A DNA stretch of 64,000 nt from Bryoerythrophyllum caledonicum (GCA_963971425.1 OZ020514.1:24974602-25038601); one strand, 5' to 3'; shown: positions 1 to 11,999, numbered from the stretch's first letter. The notes: generated by a model not told the origin, from the letters alone. Translations and numbers: made by a program.

Positions 1-1140
1 AATTTAGTCAGTGAAGATTGTGGTCTTAAAAACTTGGAACCTCAAAACATAGATTGCCTGAAATGAGCAAAAAAATTGAAAAAATATACCAAATGGACTA
101 GGTCCGCGCAGATAGTAATGTTGAGGGTGAAAAGTGTAGAATTGCAAACATGTTGCAGAAAGAGTAGACAAAGTAGTTTAAAAAAAGACGGGCGTTAGGA
201 TCGGTTGAAGATTTTTATTTGCGACATTAAGATCCACCACTACCGTTATGAATTGGAACATGCACCTAAAATTTCTGGTGCAAACAATGCCTCACCACAT
301 CAGTGAGGAGGGAATGAAAAAATTTGAAGAATTATATTTAGATAATTACTAGCAGAAGCGGCGCTGAGAGGCGTAGTTCAGTTGGTGAGGGTTAATCAAT
401 CAATTATCTAGGAAGCATACAATGATCCCCTCCAGAATCCTCTCCAAAAACATTGTCGTTTTTATCTTCTACGGCTTGCGCAAAAAAGTACATACAATTA
501 CAATTAACACTCTACAGAGAACAATTGCCAATAAATATGAAGCTCACCTCATACATAGTGGTTAATACGTCAAGCACATAATGCGGTAAACACGTGCTAT
601 GGACAATGCGTAAACATACAAGAAGGTAAGCATATAATACGGTAAACACTCTCTAGACAGCGTGCTAGCTATGTGGATGAGATAGTGAGCGGAAAAAATG
701 GTGCAACCATCTCGGAGGCAGCGTCATGGCTAGTTCAGTAGATCTACAGGTACCGAGTTGGCCTATTCTTGTAGTGTAGGAGGACTTGATAAAAGGAATT
801 GGAACCAAGTCTTAGAACTTGTAGTCATTTTCAAAGTTACATAGAGGTTCTGAAAGTTGTGAGTCGTGAGGGCAACTTTTGATTAATGGTACGGGACGAG
901 AGTGAATAGGAGGATATGAGAGCTCTCGTTCCATTTCTTTAGAACGACCAAAGTTCTTTGTACTTCGCATCAAGACAAAATCTAATGATAGAACTTTGGA
1001 CGTTGCAGACAAGATGGAGCAATTGGGGCTGAATTTGAACATAATAGAGCTGATTGACGTGGGGAGCTAAAATAGCTTAGAATTTATATTTTGGCGACAT
1101 TACAAGGTCCTAATGGAGCTGGAAGCTGGGGACAAAATAT
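1..1140. other. AT-rich DNA, no gene recognised
   Basis: Both strands are closed by frequent stops. The longest frames (about 76 codons) show no motif I recognise and no RNA gene or clear repeat was seen. The last part (about 1000-1140) lies just upstream of the decayed BTB-like segment and may be more of the same dead gene, but I cannot show it. Confidence 0.5.
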
Positions 1141-1141
1141 G

Positions 1142-1600
1142 GGTGACATTTAATGCAACGGAGGCTTGATAAATGCACACAAGTGAATTCTCTCAATGTA
1201 TTAGCAGGTTATGTGAAGCCATGTTTAAGCAGAAGATGCAGAAAGGAATCACTTCCGTGTTGGACTTGCCAGACATCTCCATAGACGGTATGGAGTTGTT
1301 CCTCATGGTGTTGTATATTCTTGGAGGGATATTCTCTGATGGACCATAATAGTTGCTAGAAATTGTCAGCGGAGTCTAAAGAAGTTGTGGATGATCATTT
1401 TGATAAGCTTTTTAATGCATGCATTAAGTATGGAGCGAGGTCACTGGAGACCACAAAAATTACCCACATCAACAATCATTTGACACCAAAGAATCTTGCG
1501 TCGGAGTACGGCCATGACTTTTAACGCCAACAAAAGGCGTGCATGCAAGCAGTATGTTGAACACCACGGTTTGTCCACAATCATCATTATGGACGGAAAA
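1142..1600 (+). pseudogene. Decayed BTB/POZ-domain gene fragment
   Basis: Three short plus-strand frames in succession resemble successive parts of a BTB/POZ domain. Around 1142-1190 a frame reads CNGGLINAHK, like the 'F.AHK.IL..RS' core. Around 1215-1340 another reads FKQKMQKGITSVLDLPDIS and then MELFLMVLY, like 'F..M....ES.IELPDVS...LE.FL.FLYTG'. Around 1375-1590 a third reads LFNACIKYGARSLE, LTPKNLASEYGHDF and KRRACKQYVEHHG, like the last helices of BTB ('LL.AADKY.V..L......LTPEN...LL..A..Y....LK..C..FI'). The frames are separated by stops and shifts, so this is a dead copy. BTB proteins generally act as Cullin-3 adaptors or transcription co-factors; which subfamily this came from cannot be told. 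Recognition is by motif reading only. Confidence 0.55.
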
Positions 1601-2034
1601 AATGGACACTTCAATTTTGATAAGCAAATACATCAAGGACTTATATATGCAAAGGTACATGTCAAAAAGGCTTATAGCTATTTAATTTGCAATTCCAAAT
1701 GCTAAAAAGATTAAGCATAACAAGTATTATTTGAAGCGGATTGCAGTATGATAATATTTAATCACTAAAATAGCGGAAGATAAAATTAGAGAAGTCAGAG
1801 CATTAGATAAAGTTCAAAATTGCAAACCCCCGCTGCCCGGAACAACCAAATGTAGAGAGAAGAATATATAACTCTACGTCGGCCTCGTTGTCAACGTATC
1901 TATACACACAATAATCAAAACGGATAATAAGCGAAGCTGAGCTTGGAGATAGTGCGGCCGCTTGCAAGTTTGCTACTTCAGCATCCCATGAAGACATCCA
2001 TACCTCTCTAAAGGTCCCTTTTATTATTCTTTAA
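1601..2034. other. No feature recognised
   Basis: AT-rich sequence with stops in all frames. It may hold the tail of the decayed BTB-like gene up to about 1710. Nothing else is supported. Confidence 0.4.
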
Positions 2035-2860
2035 AGAATTTTGAAGAAGGTGCCAACATCCGCACCCTTCTAAAGGGCAACCTTAATGTTCAAAAAAGCA
2101 ACCTCCAATTGAGCTTCCGACATGAAAATCCCATTGCAAGGCCTTTCCTATCTCAAAAAAGAGAACCTCTAAAGACGGTGCCAACAACAACACCTCTCCA
2201 CAAGGTCCCCCCAAAAAAGAGAACCTTAAAAAGAGGTGGCGACATTGACGCTTCTTCTGAGGACCCCTCCAATGTTTAGAACATGTACCTCAAGAAGAGG
2301 TGTTGACATTGGCATCTCTTTAGAAGGCCCTTCCAATGTTTATTGCGGGAACCTCCAAAAGAGGCGCTGCATCAACACGCTTTTAGAGGGCCCCTCTAAT
2401 GTTTACTAAGGGAACCTCCAGAAGAGGCACCGATATCGGCAGCTCTTTATAGAGCCCCTCAAGGCACCACGGCCTTGGTGTAGTGGTTTGAGTCATGGCA
2501 CACCGGTGAGGTGGTTGTGAGTTCAAGTCCTATTGCCGACGTAGTGCCTACCACCATGGTCCACCCAATTATGGTGGGGGGTCCCAAGGCCTTGTTGTAT
2601 GGGGACCCACAAAGCCCTTGGGGGAGATGACATGTCGGTTGTCTCTAACGCAATTAGTGTAGGGAAGCACTTAGTGTAGAAAAGTGTTTATCCAGAGGGG
2701 CCAACATTCTCACCGCTCTAGAGGGCCCCTCTAATGTTTACTAAAAGAACTCCCAAAAGGGGCGCAAACATTGGCACCCCTTCAGAGGGCCCCTCTGATG
2801 TTTATTAAGGGAACCTCTAAAAGGGGCGCCAACATCGGCTGTCCTTTATAAGAACTAAAG
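2035..2860 (+). repeat. Degenerate ~65-bp minisatellite, forward orientation
   Basis: About eight to ten diverged units, each with the pattern 'GGGAACCTCCAAAAGAGG', then a short palindromic GCCGACATCGGC-like core, then CTCTTTAGAGGGCCCCTCC, then AATGTTTATT. Unit length is about 60-68 bp. The array is interrupted by a tRNA-derived SINE at about 2466-2684 and resumes immediately after it. The same unit occurs in reverse orientation at 2990-3290 and 3830-4100. Confidence 0.8.
2466..2684 (+). mobile_element. tRNA-derived SINE
   Basis: A pol III type 2 promoter is visible. Box A is TGGTGTAGTGG at 2476-2486 and box B contains GTTCAAGTC at 2521-2529. The spacing equals that of a tRNA gene whose position 1 would be about 2469. 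The tRNA-like head is followed by an unrelated body of about 140 bp. The minisatellite unit stops just before this stretch and resumes just after it, which marks the insertion limits to within a few bases. Stem pairing is too poor for a working tRNA, so a SINE is the better reading. No second copy was noticed in the window. Confidence 0.6.
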
Positions 2861-2989
2861 AACTCCCTGTAAGAACTCCCAAAAGGTTGATATCTCATCT
2901 TTAGAGTGGCGGATGGTGAAGTGCAATACGGTTTTGGAATTCCCTTATGTTTTCTTAGGTCGTGGAATTAAGTTACAGGGAATGCCAAT

Positions 2990-3290
2990 GTTAAAACTCA
3001 TTTTGGAGATCCCTTTTTATACATTCAAGGAGTCCTTTAGAGGGGTGCCGATGTCGGCATCTCTTTTGGAGGTTCCCTTAATAAACATTGGAGGGGCCTT
3101 CTAGAAGGGTGCCAGTGTTGACGCCCTTTTGGATGTTCCCTTTTTAAACATTGAAAGGACCCTTTAGAAGTATGTTGATGTCGACAACTCCTTTGGAAGT
3201 TCCATATTTAAACATTGGAGGATCTTTCTAGAGAGGTGCTAATGTAGGAATCTCCTTTAGAGGTTTTGTTTTTAAAAATAGGAAGGGTCA
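2990..3290 (-). repeat. ~65-bp minisatellite, reverse orientation (first block)
   Basis: About four to five diverged units reading on the plus strand as the reverse complement of the 2035-2860 unit, for example 'GATGTCGGCATCTCTTTTGG', then AGGTTCCCTT, then AAACATTGGAGGGGCC. Together with the forward array it makes a large imperfect inverted repeat around about 2.9 kb. Confidence 0.75.
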
Positions 3291-3829
3291 CGGTGTCCTA
3301 AGATCACTCACCTTTGCGCAAAAATGGAGAGTTCAATAAAAATTGGAAAAAAAAGTTTTTAACATTTCAGTTGGTTGGTGGAGAAGTTAACTTGATTTTA
3401 CATGTAGGACTCATTCTTTTGTTATACAATCCCTTCTACAAAGAATCTTGTAGGAATGCTGAACTAGAAAGGAGAGACATTGTGACACTAAAAATTCCTA
3501 ATTCTGAGTTGACGGTTATTTCAACAACAAATTAATTTAAAAAAATTAGGCCTACTTGTAAAACCTTGTTGATTTAATCTTTCAATCAACAAAAGTGAAA
3601 AAAATATTTCAAATTTTTTATGGAATTCCCCATTTCTTAGTGATTTTAGTGAATAAAACCAAACATTGATTACAAATGGCAAATTGCCCTTGGACCCTAG
3701 GATACATTAGTAATGTCAATCATTCTTTCAAATTCAATAATTTTCCTCATTTGTATACCCTTAAAAGAAATAAGTAGTGTTTTTTCCAACTTTGTCACAC
3801 TATGACATAAAAAACGGGGTACCTTTGTA
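3291..3829. other. AT-rich spacer, nothing recognised
   Basis: Low-complexity AT-rich DNA between two reverse-oriented minisatellite blocks. A 73-codon frame at 3314-3535 has no recognisable motif. Confidence 0.4.
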
Positions 3830-4100
3830 GACCGTCCCTAAAGGGGCCTCCTAAGTGGTGTTGATGTCGGCATCTCTTTTGTAGGTTCCCTTTTTAAACA
3901 TTGGAGGCATCCTTTAAAGGGATGTTGATGTTGGCATCCCCTTCGAAAGTTCCTTTTCTATATTTATGAAGGGTCCTCAAGAAGAATGCCAATGTCAGAG
4001 ATATCTTCTGGTAATTCTTTCTAAGAAGACGCCGATATCGGAGACCTCTTATGGAACTTCCTTCCACCATTGGAGAAGTATCCGCCGTCAAGTAAGGTTG
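3830..4100 (-). repeat. ~65-bp minisatellite, reverse orientation (second block)
   Basis: Roughly four further diverged reverse-oriented units ('TTGATGTCGGCATC', 'AGGTTCCCTTTTTAAACATT'), more decayed towards 4100. The two open frames here are shadows of the repeat. Confidence 0.65.
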
Positions 4101-4694
4101 GGCAGCTGCACGGAATGGATAAGAAAGATGACGGCTACGCATGAACTCAAACAATTATGACGCACATCCAATACGAGTTTTACCTTTTTTCTATAACGTT
4201 GGCTTATTTGGAGCACATGCGGTGTGCCTACTATCTATAGTTCTTGCGACTATCTGCGGCGTCCCCTTTGCATACCACCTATAAATGAGATTGAATGGAA
4301 GGGTACCGCGATGTCTCTCTTCGTTCCTAATTGTCACTCTCCTCCTCATTCTACTATTGTCATTTCATTCTATCAAATTCAACCAACATGTATTGGAAGT
4401 TGCCCCACAAGGATCTCTTACGTACATGTAAACAACTACTAAACACATGCTTGCGTGCATCTCGGTATCTATGGTCAAGTTGTAAAGAAAGGAAATTATA
4501 GAGACTCATCAACTAAGCTCCGTACCATAATTGACGAACAAGTAGAGATGACTCTATTTGCGAAAAGGTTAGCTATTGTCCTTGAAGCAAGCAAGGAGTA
4601 CCTCAGTGAATTACTATTATACTCGGAACGTGTTCCCTAGAAGATACTTGAATTTGAGGAACTTGTCCCTGTCTTGGACATGTTTAAACATATG
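4101..4694. other. No gene recognised
   Basis: Short open frames (60-72 codons) on the plus strand, none with recognisable motifs. The stretch about 4455-4690 reads as coding-like and may belong to the decayed transposase-like remnant that continues after the foldback. Confidence 0.3.
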
Positions 4695-4696
4695 AC

Positions 4697-4800
4697 TTCC
4701 TGGTTGCAAATATCAAAAAGTAGTTACCTGGTTTGCAACTTTTTGATATTTGCAACCAGGTAACTAGTTACAACCAGGTAACTACTTTTTGATATTTGCA
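4697..4800. repeat. Foldback with two nested hairpins
   Basis: CCTGGTTGCAAATATCAAAA (4699 onward) has its reverse complement ending about 4760, and AAATATCAAAAAGTAGTTAC (4707 onward) has its reverse complement at about 4772-4797. The result is a compact three-armed inverted repeat of about 100 bp. It may be a foldback MITE or a hairpin-mediated duplication; no TSD was identified. Confidence 0.7.
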
Positions 4801-5600
4801 ATATTTTGGAATAATAGATTGCATCACCAACATGAGAGGTTCTAGTAAGTGGGCCTTCATGCAAAAGAACCATTTTCTGGAAGAAGGAACAAAGTTCGAT
4901 AAGGTTTTCTCTTTTAAGATAGATGAGGTGGGTTCTCAGAGTGGGATTGATTGAATATAGCCATGTAGAAATAAAAACAGTTAAAAGGTAAAGTAGATGC
5001 AAATTGAGGGTGACTTGGACGCTTAGAAAATATCTGACCATGTCAAATGCGCCAAGTCCTAGACCACTATGGCCTACCTTGTGTACAATTTCACTTCCAG
5101 CCGCGTCATAACTATTGGTATTTGCGATATGTTCTCCAAAGGTATGGCAGCTCAACAGGTGTTCTCAAAGAATCTGAATGCAATTTTGAGTAGGCATAGT
5201 ATTCCAAATCCAAATTTCAAAGGATTGATGGATAACAATGCATAAGCCAATTTGAATGTTGTGCGTATCTTGTATGGTAATTGGATCCCTTGTCAGTGCT
5301 ATGAAGTTCATGACAAAACAATGCCAAGAATGGCACTCTCTCTTCAGAGCTACCATTCGTATCTAATTGCATTATTCTTTGTTGCTATAGGCAGTCCTTC
5401 ATATCCTAATACATTTATTAGTCAACTTTGTCCTATCTAGTGCCAACTTCACCATAAGTATTTCTTTGCAAGATCTATTTAAATATGAACTGGCCGAGAT
5501 GTCGTCATGTATTTTGGCGGAGTCAACCATGAACAATTAGTTGCAACAATCAAAGAGAAGGAACAATAATTTGTATGTTGCGGCCATCAATGACAAGGTT
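4800..5600 (+). pseudogene. Decayed coding remnant, possibly transposase-like
   Basis: Plus-strand fragments in changing frames read as protein, for example CITNMRGSSKWAFMQKNHF (about 4817-4880), FSKGMAAQQVFSKNLNAILS (about 5130-5200), ANLNVVRILYGNWIPCQCYE (about 5247-5306), and YFGGVNHEQLVATIKEKEQ (about 5510-5570). The 'AN.NVVR.LYG' segment recalls a stretch I associate with plant transposase-like proteins, but I cannot name the family with confidence. Many stops and shifts show it is dead. Confidence 0.25.
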
Positions 5601-6519
5601 TGAGCATTTATGCAAGTTGTTGCCTTCTACCAATTTCTAAAAGGTAAAAAGTCGGATACTAGTTCTAGGAACGAATAATTTGTCTACATACTACCCATTG
5701 CACCACTCCACGCTTTGGAAATGCAAAGATCCTTTATGCCGCCCTCTCCAACATGTTTGGTGCTGGCGACTATAGCACACATGAACCTCACGTGGAATGT
5801 GAAGAAGTTTTCAATGCCACACTAAAATAAATAATAGATCTTCCACCTCATTCAAAAATTGACTGACATCGCCCTAACAAGACCTGTGTTTCACGTGCTT
5901 GGCTCAACGCACGTCGAATTGATTCTACAATTGTTGAACTCACAACAAAAGATTTGTCATCTCATTCCAAATATGTGCTTGTAGATGCCAAAGATCTTCC
6001 ACCAAAGTCACCTACAACTACAACTAGGTTGCAAAACATCCAGTCTGCTTGACGCACTTATCAAAGGTGTTTGGAGAAGTTATATCCGAAAACTTGGGTG
6101 ATTACCCTCCTCCTCCAATTCTACAAAACGTCCCACCAAGAGGTATGGGAAGAACATGTTTGAAAAAACCCTTCAACTACAAAATATCATAACAATTGTC
6201 CCTCTGCCCTATCAATGAGTGGGAAGATCTGTAGAATTCTGATGGCTCTTAGTTTCACGCTCTTAGTTTCAGCTCGAATGAGATTAAACAAGTTTTGCGG
6301 ATTATGCTCCTTAAATACTATATTGCAGAGTAATCTTGAATTGTATTCTATCAATGTCTTGTTCCTTTCTACTATAATGAAAAGGCAGTAAGTATAAAAT
6401 GGCCATCCATGTAGTTTGTACATGAACATGTTCTTGCCGACCACTTATTCTATTTTCTCGGAGATTGAGGGGAGGGATGGCGAGTAGGAATAGAGATTCT
6501 CACTTGCTTTGAAATTATA
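5601..6519. other. Mostly non-coding; short coding-like relics
   Basis: A plus-strand frame at about 5718-5860 (ILYAALSNMFGAGDYSTHEP) and another at about 5880-6050 read like decayed protein and may belong to the same dead gene as the preceding feature. The rest shows nothing I can support. Confidence 0.25.
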
Positions 6520-7095
6520 AGAGAACAGTCAATATTAACTCTACCAATTCAACTATCCATCTTCTAAACTCTCCTTTGTTTCTTTTATCTCTTCTACTCT
6601 CTTTGTGCTGCCTCAATCTCCGTCCAATTGTGCCCAGCTCTCTCGATTGCTCTCTCTTACTCTCTCATACTCTCCTTGTCCCAATTGCATCTTCCTCTAG
6701 TTGTCCCTTTCCCTAACTTTTCCTCCTACTAATCGTCCTCTTGATTTTTCCTCACTCTTTCTAACTCGCTCTGGACCCCCTAATTCAACATCCCCCTATT
6801 GCACTCTTTATCTCTCCCTTGATTTTGTTGTTCCTCTCCCTAACTCTCCTTCCAATTGACCCTCTCCCCAAACCCTTACTTATTTTGTCTCCAATTGTCC
6901 TTTTCCATAAGCCTTTCTAACTCTCCCTAGCTTTCTATGTCCCTCTTTTGACACTCCCTAACCTCTCTCCTCTCCTGTATATTATAACTCTCCCATTGCA
7001 ACTGCCTCTTTTCCTAGCCCTAAACCAACATCCATTGTCCCTCTCTCAAACTCTCTCTAATTGACCTTCTCTAACTTTCCATTTCCTTTATATTT
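6520..7095. repeat. Pyrimidine-rich tract
   Basis: The plus strand is dominated by C and T, with recurrent CTCTCC, TAACTCTC and CCAATTG-type words ('CTCTCCCTAACTCTC', 'CCAATTGTCC'), giving a strongly strand-biased, loosely repetitive stretch immediately upstream of the G1 retroelement. No coding frame. Confidence 0.6.
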
Positions 7096-7439
7096 ACAAC
7101 CTCAAAAGATTATATCATGTCATCATTGAAAACACTAACCACCACTGTGATAGGCCTTTCTATTTGAAAAATGCAACTTTTCTCTACCATAAGGTACATG
7201 TACTACCAAAATCAACCTTTTCTACGCAAGATTCATGCATCCTACTCCACGGTCATAGGTCCATCATTTTTACTAATATTAATATTTTCCAACTAAAAAT
7301 ATTTCAGAACTTTTACTTTATTGCACAATTTCCCAAAAATAACTTACTTTTTGGGCTCTACGCTCACAAACAAATGCTCACCGCTCACTACTCACCACTC
7401 TGCGCACGCAAAATAGCAATCCCCGAGAATCACCTTTAC

Positions 7440-7910
7440 TGTTCATGGGCGGACATCAAGGCAACATTTCGAAAATGCTATCAGAGTCAGACCACTGATG
7501 AAGCCGTGTACCGAGAGCTGAAGTCCTTTGCCCAACAAGTTGGAGAAAAAGTCCAAGATTATTATGACCAATTCATGATGTTGATCAAGTGTATACAGTC
7601 GGATCCAGGAGAGGGCTTCCGGATTACTAACTTTAGAGCTGGACTCTTCGAGTACATCAAGTTTACCACCAGCATTGCTCCAACCCGGACTTTGACATAA
7701 TTACTAGATGCAGCACTTTGATGTGAGGAGAATAGTACGAACCTGATTAGTAAAACAACAGGGATCGAGATCCGAAGAAATGACTCCAGTGGCAAGGGAG
7801 GAAGTACCACAACTAAGGCGGCCAATCCGGAAGCGCCTAAGAAATTTTGCACCTATTGCAAGCGCGCGGGGCATTTGGAGCCCGATTGTTGGTTTAATCC
7901 GGATAATCCT
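7440..7910 (+). mobile_element. G1 gag capsid-like region and zinc knuckle
   Basis: The first part (about 7440-7700) reads like the retrotransposon gag domain, with a 'W..IKATFRKCYQ' then 'LKSFAQQVGEKVQDYYDQF' pattern. At about 7845-7890 a CCHC zinc knuckle (CTYCKRAGHLEPDC) follows, as expected for the nucleocapsid. Part of the broken G1 element. Confidence 0.75.
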
Positions 7911-8809
7911 CAAGGACTACCTTGCATAACCATGGAAGGGGCATCAGTTAACGTCAATGAAGTCCGGATCCAACCAGAGTCAATTCAAGGAGCACAAAAA
8001 AATTCTTTGGGGAGCTACTCCAGGCCAATGTACTCGCGAGCTGGAGGCAGTGACTTTAATTCTAACAGACCGGAGGTTTGCCACTTAAGCGTTCAACCGG
8101 GGCACTGGAGATACAACTGCCATGCAAGAAGGAGTGGGAAGAGTTCCTGGCCAAGACGGCAAAGAATAATGCTTATCCAGCCCACCACGTAAGCAACGTG
8201 GAGATTCAGTTACAAGCTTTACTAGAGCTCAGCAGCTTAAGGCAGGGTTAGCAGCACCGCACATGGAGGACCGGGCACCTGAACCCCGGAGTGCCTGGAC
8301 CCAAGAAGACTCGAAAGAAAAACGGCTGAGAAACATAATGATGGATACTATCAAGAAGATGCAAGAGCAAGAGCAGGCCTATCAAGGGACGACATCCACC
8401 CTGCCAACTCCAAGCCATGATAAGGAGGGTGAACCTTCCTCTTCCGATGACTGGTTAGGATTCCTCGACTCCGATGTCCTGGAAGGTTCCGTCCATGCCA
8501 AGGATACCACACCCTACGTGTTACCCAAGATTGAAAATCCGGTGGACATCATTCTTGCAGTTGGAAGGAAGATATTACAAAGTCCGGAATCGGTTACTTT
8601 GGAGCAATTACTGCACATGGCTCCCAACCTCGGTAACTTTATGAAGACTCACTTGTTCCCATCTCCAGAACCATGGGGAACCTCAAATTTGGACACCACT
8701 CCAAAGACCAATTCATATACTTCCAAAGTATCGAGTACAGTTTCTAGTGCCGTAGTAGATGTGGACCGGAATTTACCTGTACTGCGAGTACGATTGGTAA
8801 TGGAACTTT

Positions 8810-9120
8810 AGACAATGTGCTGTTGGACGGAGGATCGGGCATCAATCTCATCACTGATGTAGAGCAAAAGCGTATGGGTCTGAGGGACCCTCAACCTGCA
8901 CCGTACAGATTATGTATGGCAGACCAGACAACCGTGAACTGGCTAGCCATATCCAGATTGTCAAGATTTTCATTCATGGTATTCCCTACTTCATCAACCT
9001 CACAGTGATCAGGAACAAGGAGGTTAACGAAGCCTATAGTATGTTGCTTGGGAGACCATGGCTGATAGATGCCAAAGTTCAGCATGATTGGGACAACAAC
9101 CTTGTGACAATTCATGGAGG
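8810..9120 (+). mobile_element. G1 aspartic protease region
   Basis: LLDGGSGINLI at about 8818 resembles the retropepsin active-site loop of gypsy elements. A second strand-like segment, YSMLLGRPWLIDA (about 9038-9075), matches the 'ILLGRPWL' motif that closes the retropepsin fold. Confidence 0.75.
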
Positions 9121-9654
9121 CGGCACGGTAAAGACCATTCTAGTAAATCAGCGCACATGTCCAAGACCCAAGCTTACGGAGGTGGTAGTCGCCTATAGCT
9201 TTGAAGCGGAGTTAACTGAAGAAGAGGAGGCTCCGTGGTTGGAGACAGAATCGGACGTGTTGGTCATGGGGAACCGTAACCTTACCAAGTTTCGGTCCAA
9301 GTCCAGACTCTGAACCCTTGCTGGATACTCTGATAGTACAGGAGTCTGTATCGGACCTTTGGACCCATCCGATCGATCCGGACCATTTCTATACTTTCAC
9401 AGAAGGTGACATAGAGCTGGATGAAATTGTAGTGAGGATTAAGGTTCAAGATATGAAGGTGGCAGCTTGGAATCTTCCGAAATCGAAACAACTCATGGAG
9501 ATCAATGTTGGGACAGAGGAAGACCCACAAACTTTACGGATTATTGCAGACCTGGACCCGGAATTGGCAGCCCAGGCAGAGGCACTCTTTCAAGAGTATA
9601 AGGATATCTTTGCCTGGACATAGAGGGATTTGAAAGATATTCCAAAGAAGAATG

Positions 9655-10760
9655 GGAAGTTGTGCATATGCATAGACTTCCGGAAGTTGAATGCACTACC
9701 AAAAAAGATCCTTATCCATTACCTTTCACGAAGGAAGTTTTGGACACTGTGGGAGGTCATGAGATGTATTCGTTTTTAGACGGATACTTTGGGTATCATC
9801 AGATCCATATTGCCCCGGAGGATAGGTACAAGACTACGTTTGTTACAGATTGGGGCGCTTTCGTCTGGATGGTTATGCCATTTGGACTCAAGAATGCTCC
9901 GCCTACCTATCAGAGGGCTGTAAATAGAGCATTTTGGGAGTATATTGACGACTTTATGAAGTTGTTTATGGATGATTTTAGTGTTTATAGTGATATATTC
10001 ACTCATCTGGAGAAACTGAGGCTATGCTTCATCAAGTGTCGAGAGTACGGTATTAGCCTTAACCCAGAAAAATGTGCCTTATTGGTATATTCCGGTATCA
10101 TTTTGGGCCATGTTGTGTCCAAGGAAGGCAAATTTCCAGACCCGAAGAAGATTGAGGTCATTGCAAAGATGCCTAGATCGAGAAAACCTGGAGATGTTGA
10201 GGTGTTTAACGGCTTTGCTCAGTTCAACCGATGTTACATCCGATCTTACGCACACATCATGCAGCCCATTACCAAGCTCAAGCGGAAAAAAGAGGAATTC
10301 ATCTGGACTAAACAGTGTGAGAAGGCTTGGCGAGACATTAAAGAGCAGTACCAGTACGCCCCAATATTCATTCTACCACATTGGGATCTGGAGTTTCACA
10401 TACACACGGATGCGTCCAACGGTGCAGTGGCAGTCATGTTGGCCCAAAATCCAAGTGGGAAATGTGACCAGCCGATCTGTAATGCTTCCCGGTTGTTGAA
10501 CTAAGCCGAGAAGAACTACACCACTACTGAAACGGGGAGCTCTCGCGATGGTATATGCTTTGATTAAGTGTCGGCACAATTTATTAGGCAATAAAATCGT
10601 CTTCTATGTTGACCACATGGCCTTAGTGTATCTGGTCAATAAACCAGAGGTATCTAAGAGTTTCGCGAGGTGGCTCTAACTCTTTCAGCAATATGATTTC
10701 ACTGTGGTTTATAAAACGGGCAAGACCCATGGAATCGCGGATGTGTTGTCTAGGTTACTG
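9655..10760 (+). mobile_element. G1 reverse transcriptase and RNase H region
   Basis: Successive RT motifs are readable: DFRKLN (about 9677), then YSFLDGYFGYHQI, then FVWMVMPFGLKNAPPTYQR, then LFMDDFSVYS at about 9962 (the catalytic 'xxDD' box), then 'GIILGHVVS'. The connection and RNase H follow from about 10290, with FHIHTDASNGAVAVMLAQ at about 10395. Spacing is that of Ty3/gypsy pol. Confidence 0.9.
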
Positions 10761-10783
10761 AAGATCAGGCTGGAGATGCCGGC

Positions 10784-11995
10784 GTGTTTTATGTGAATCC
10801 AGAATGGTTACAAGATGTAACGACTAATCTCTGTACTAGACATTTGCGACCCGAATTGACTAAGGAAGAACAACGGAAGCTCATCCTCAAATCCCTTTCG
10901 TTCACCCTCATAGCTAGAGTGCTGCATAAGCGAGGGCATGATCTCGTTATCCATCGGGTGTTGGACCCAGTCCAAACAGAACTGGTGATGCAGGAATTAC
11001 ACATGGGAGTTGGAGGCGGTCATTTTTCACAAGACATTACAGCACGGAAAATTTTGGATGTTGGATAGTGGTGGCCAGCTATACACAAAGACGTATCTGA
11101 ATATTGTCGAGTCTCTGACAAGTGTCAACGTGTGGGGGGTATGGCCAACACTGGACTGGCCCAGTTGGTTACCAGCATGCTAGCGGAGCCCTTCATGAAG
11201 TGGAGTCTGGACTTTATTGGGCCTTTTAAACCCATGGCATCCAGATCAGGGTGTCGGTACATTCCAGTAGCTACAGACTACACTACCAAGTGGGTGGAAG
11301 CCCGGGCCTTCAAAGCCAACTCAGTTGCAGTCACAGCACGGTTTCTGTATGAACAGATACTATCTAGGTGCGGGTGTCCTTTGACACTCGTTAGTGACCA
11401 GGGTTCTCACTTTGTCAATGAGGCGATAGAGTATCTGGTGGACCATATTATGCTCCAACACCGGACTTCTACAACATACTATCCACAAAGAAATGGCCAA
11501 GCAGAATCAACCAACAAGGTGATTGGCCATCTCCTCACAAAGTTGGTGAATGAGAAGCGCACGGACTGGGATGAACACCTTCATACTTTGTTGTTCTCCT
11601 ACCAAACAGCGTACAAGGTGTCAAGTGGACATACACCATTCCAGTTGGTATATGGCTTACACCCGATGATGCCTACAGTGTACTTGATCCCAACCTGGAC
11701 ATCAGAATGCTCATTGGACTATACCGCTATACGGGTCTTGTCCGCTCGCATTGCAGATCTAGAACATGTCGACACTTATCAGACAGTGGGCCAGGAGTAG
11801 ATGTATAAACGCCAATGGGACCGTGCACTTTGGAGTCAACAACATTACAAGCACAAAGATTTCTAGATTGACAATTATGTTTCCATAAGGAGCACCGAAC
11901 AACACCGCTCTTCTGAACAACATTGCTCTTCTGGTCAAAGTGGAGAACTTTGAACGAGACTTGATATTGGTCAACATCAATAAACTCAAACTCTA
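10784..11995 (+). mobile_element. G1 integrase region
   Basis: A zinc-binding N-terminal region (about 10960-11130) precedes the catalytic core, with WSLDFIGPF at about 11201, LVSDQGSHF at about 11388 and YYPQRNGQAESTNKV at about 11478, the D,D,E arrangement of retroviral-type integrases. A basic C-terminal tail runs to about 11995. Confidence 0.85.
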
Positions 11996-11999
11996 TCGG

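Noticed and set aside
2469-2545. Functional tRNA gene
   Set aside because: A and B boxes are good, but stem pairing is poor and a non-tRNA body follows, so a SINE fits better.
4724-5155. 143-codon minus-strand ORF
   Set aside because: It begins opposite plus-strand coding-like relics and ends in the foldback; no motif on this strand.
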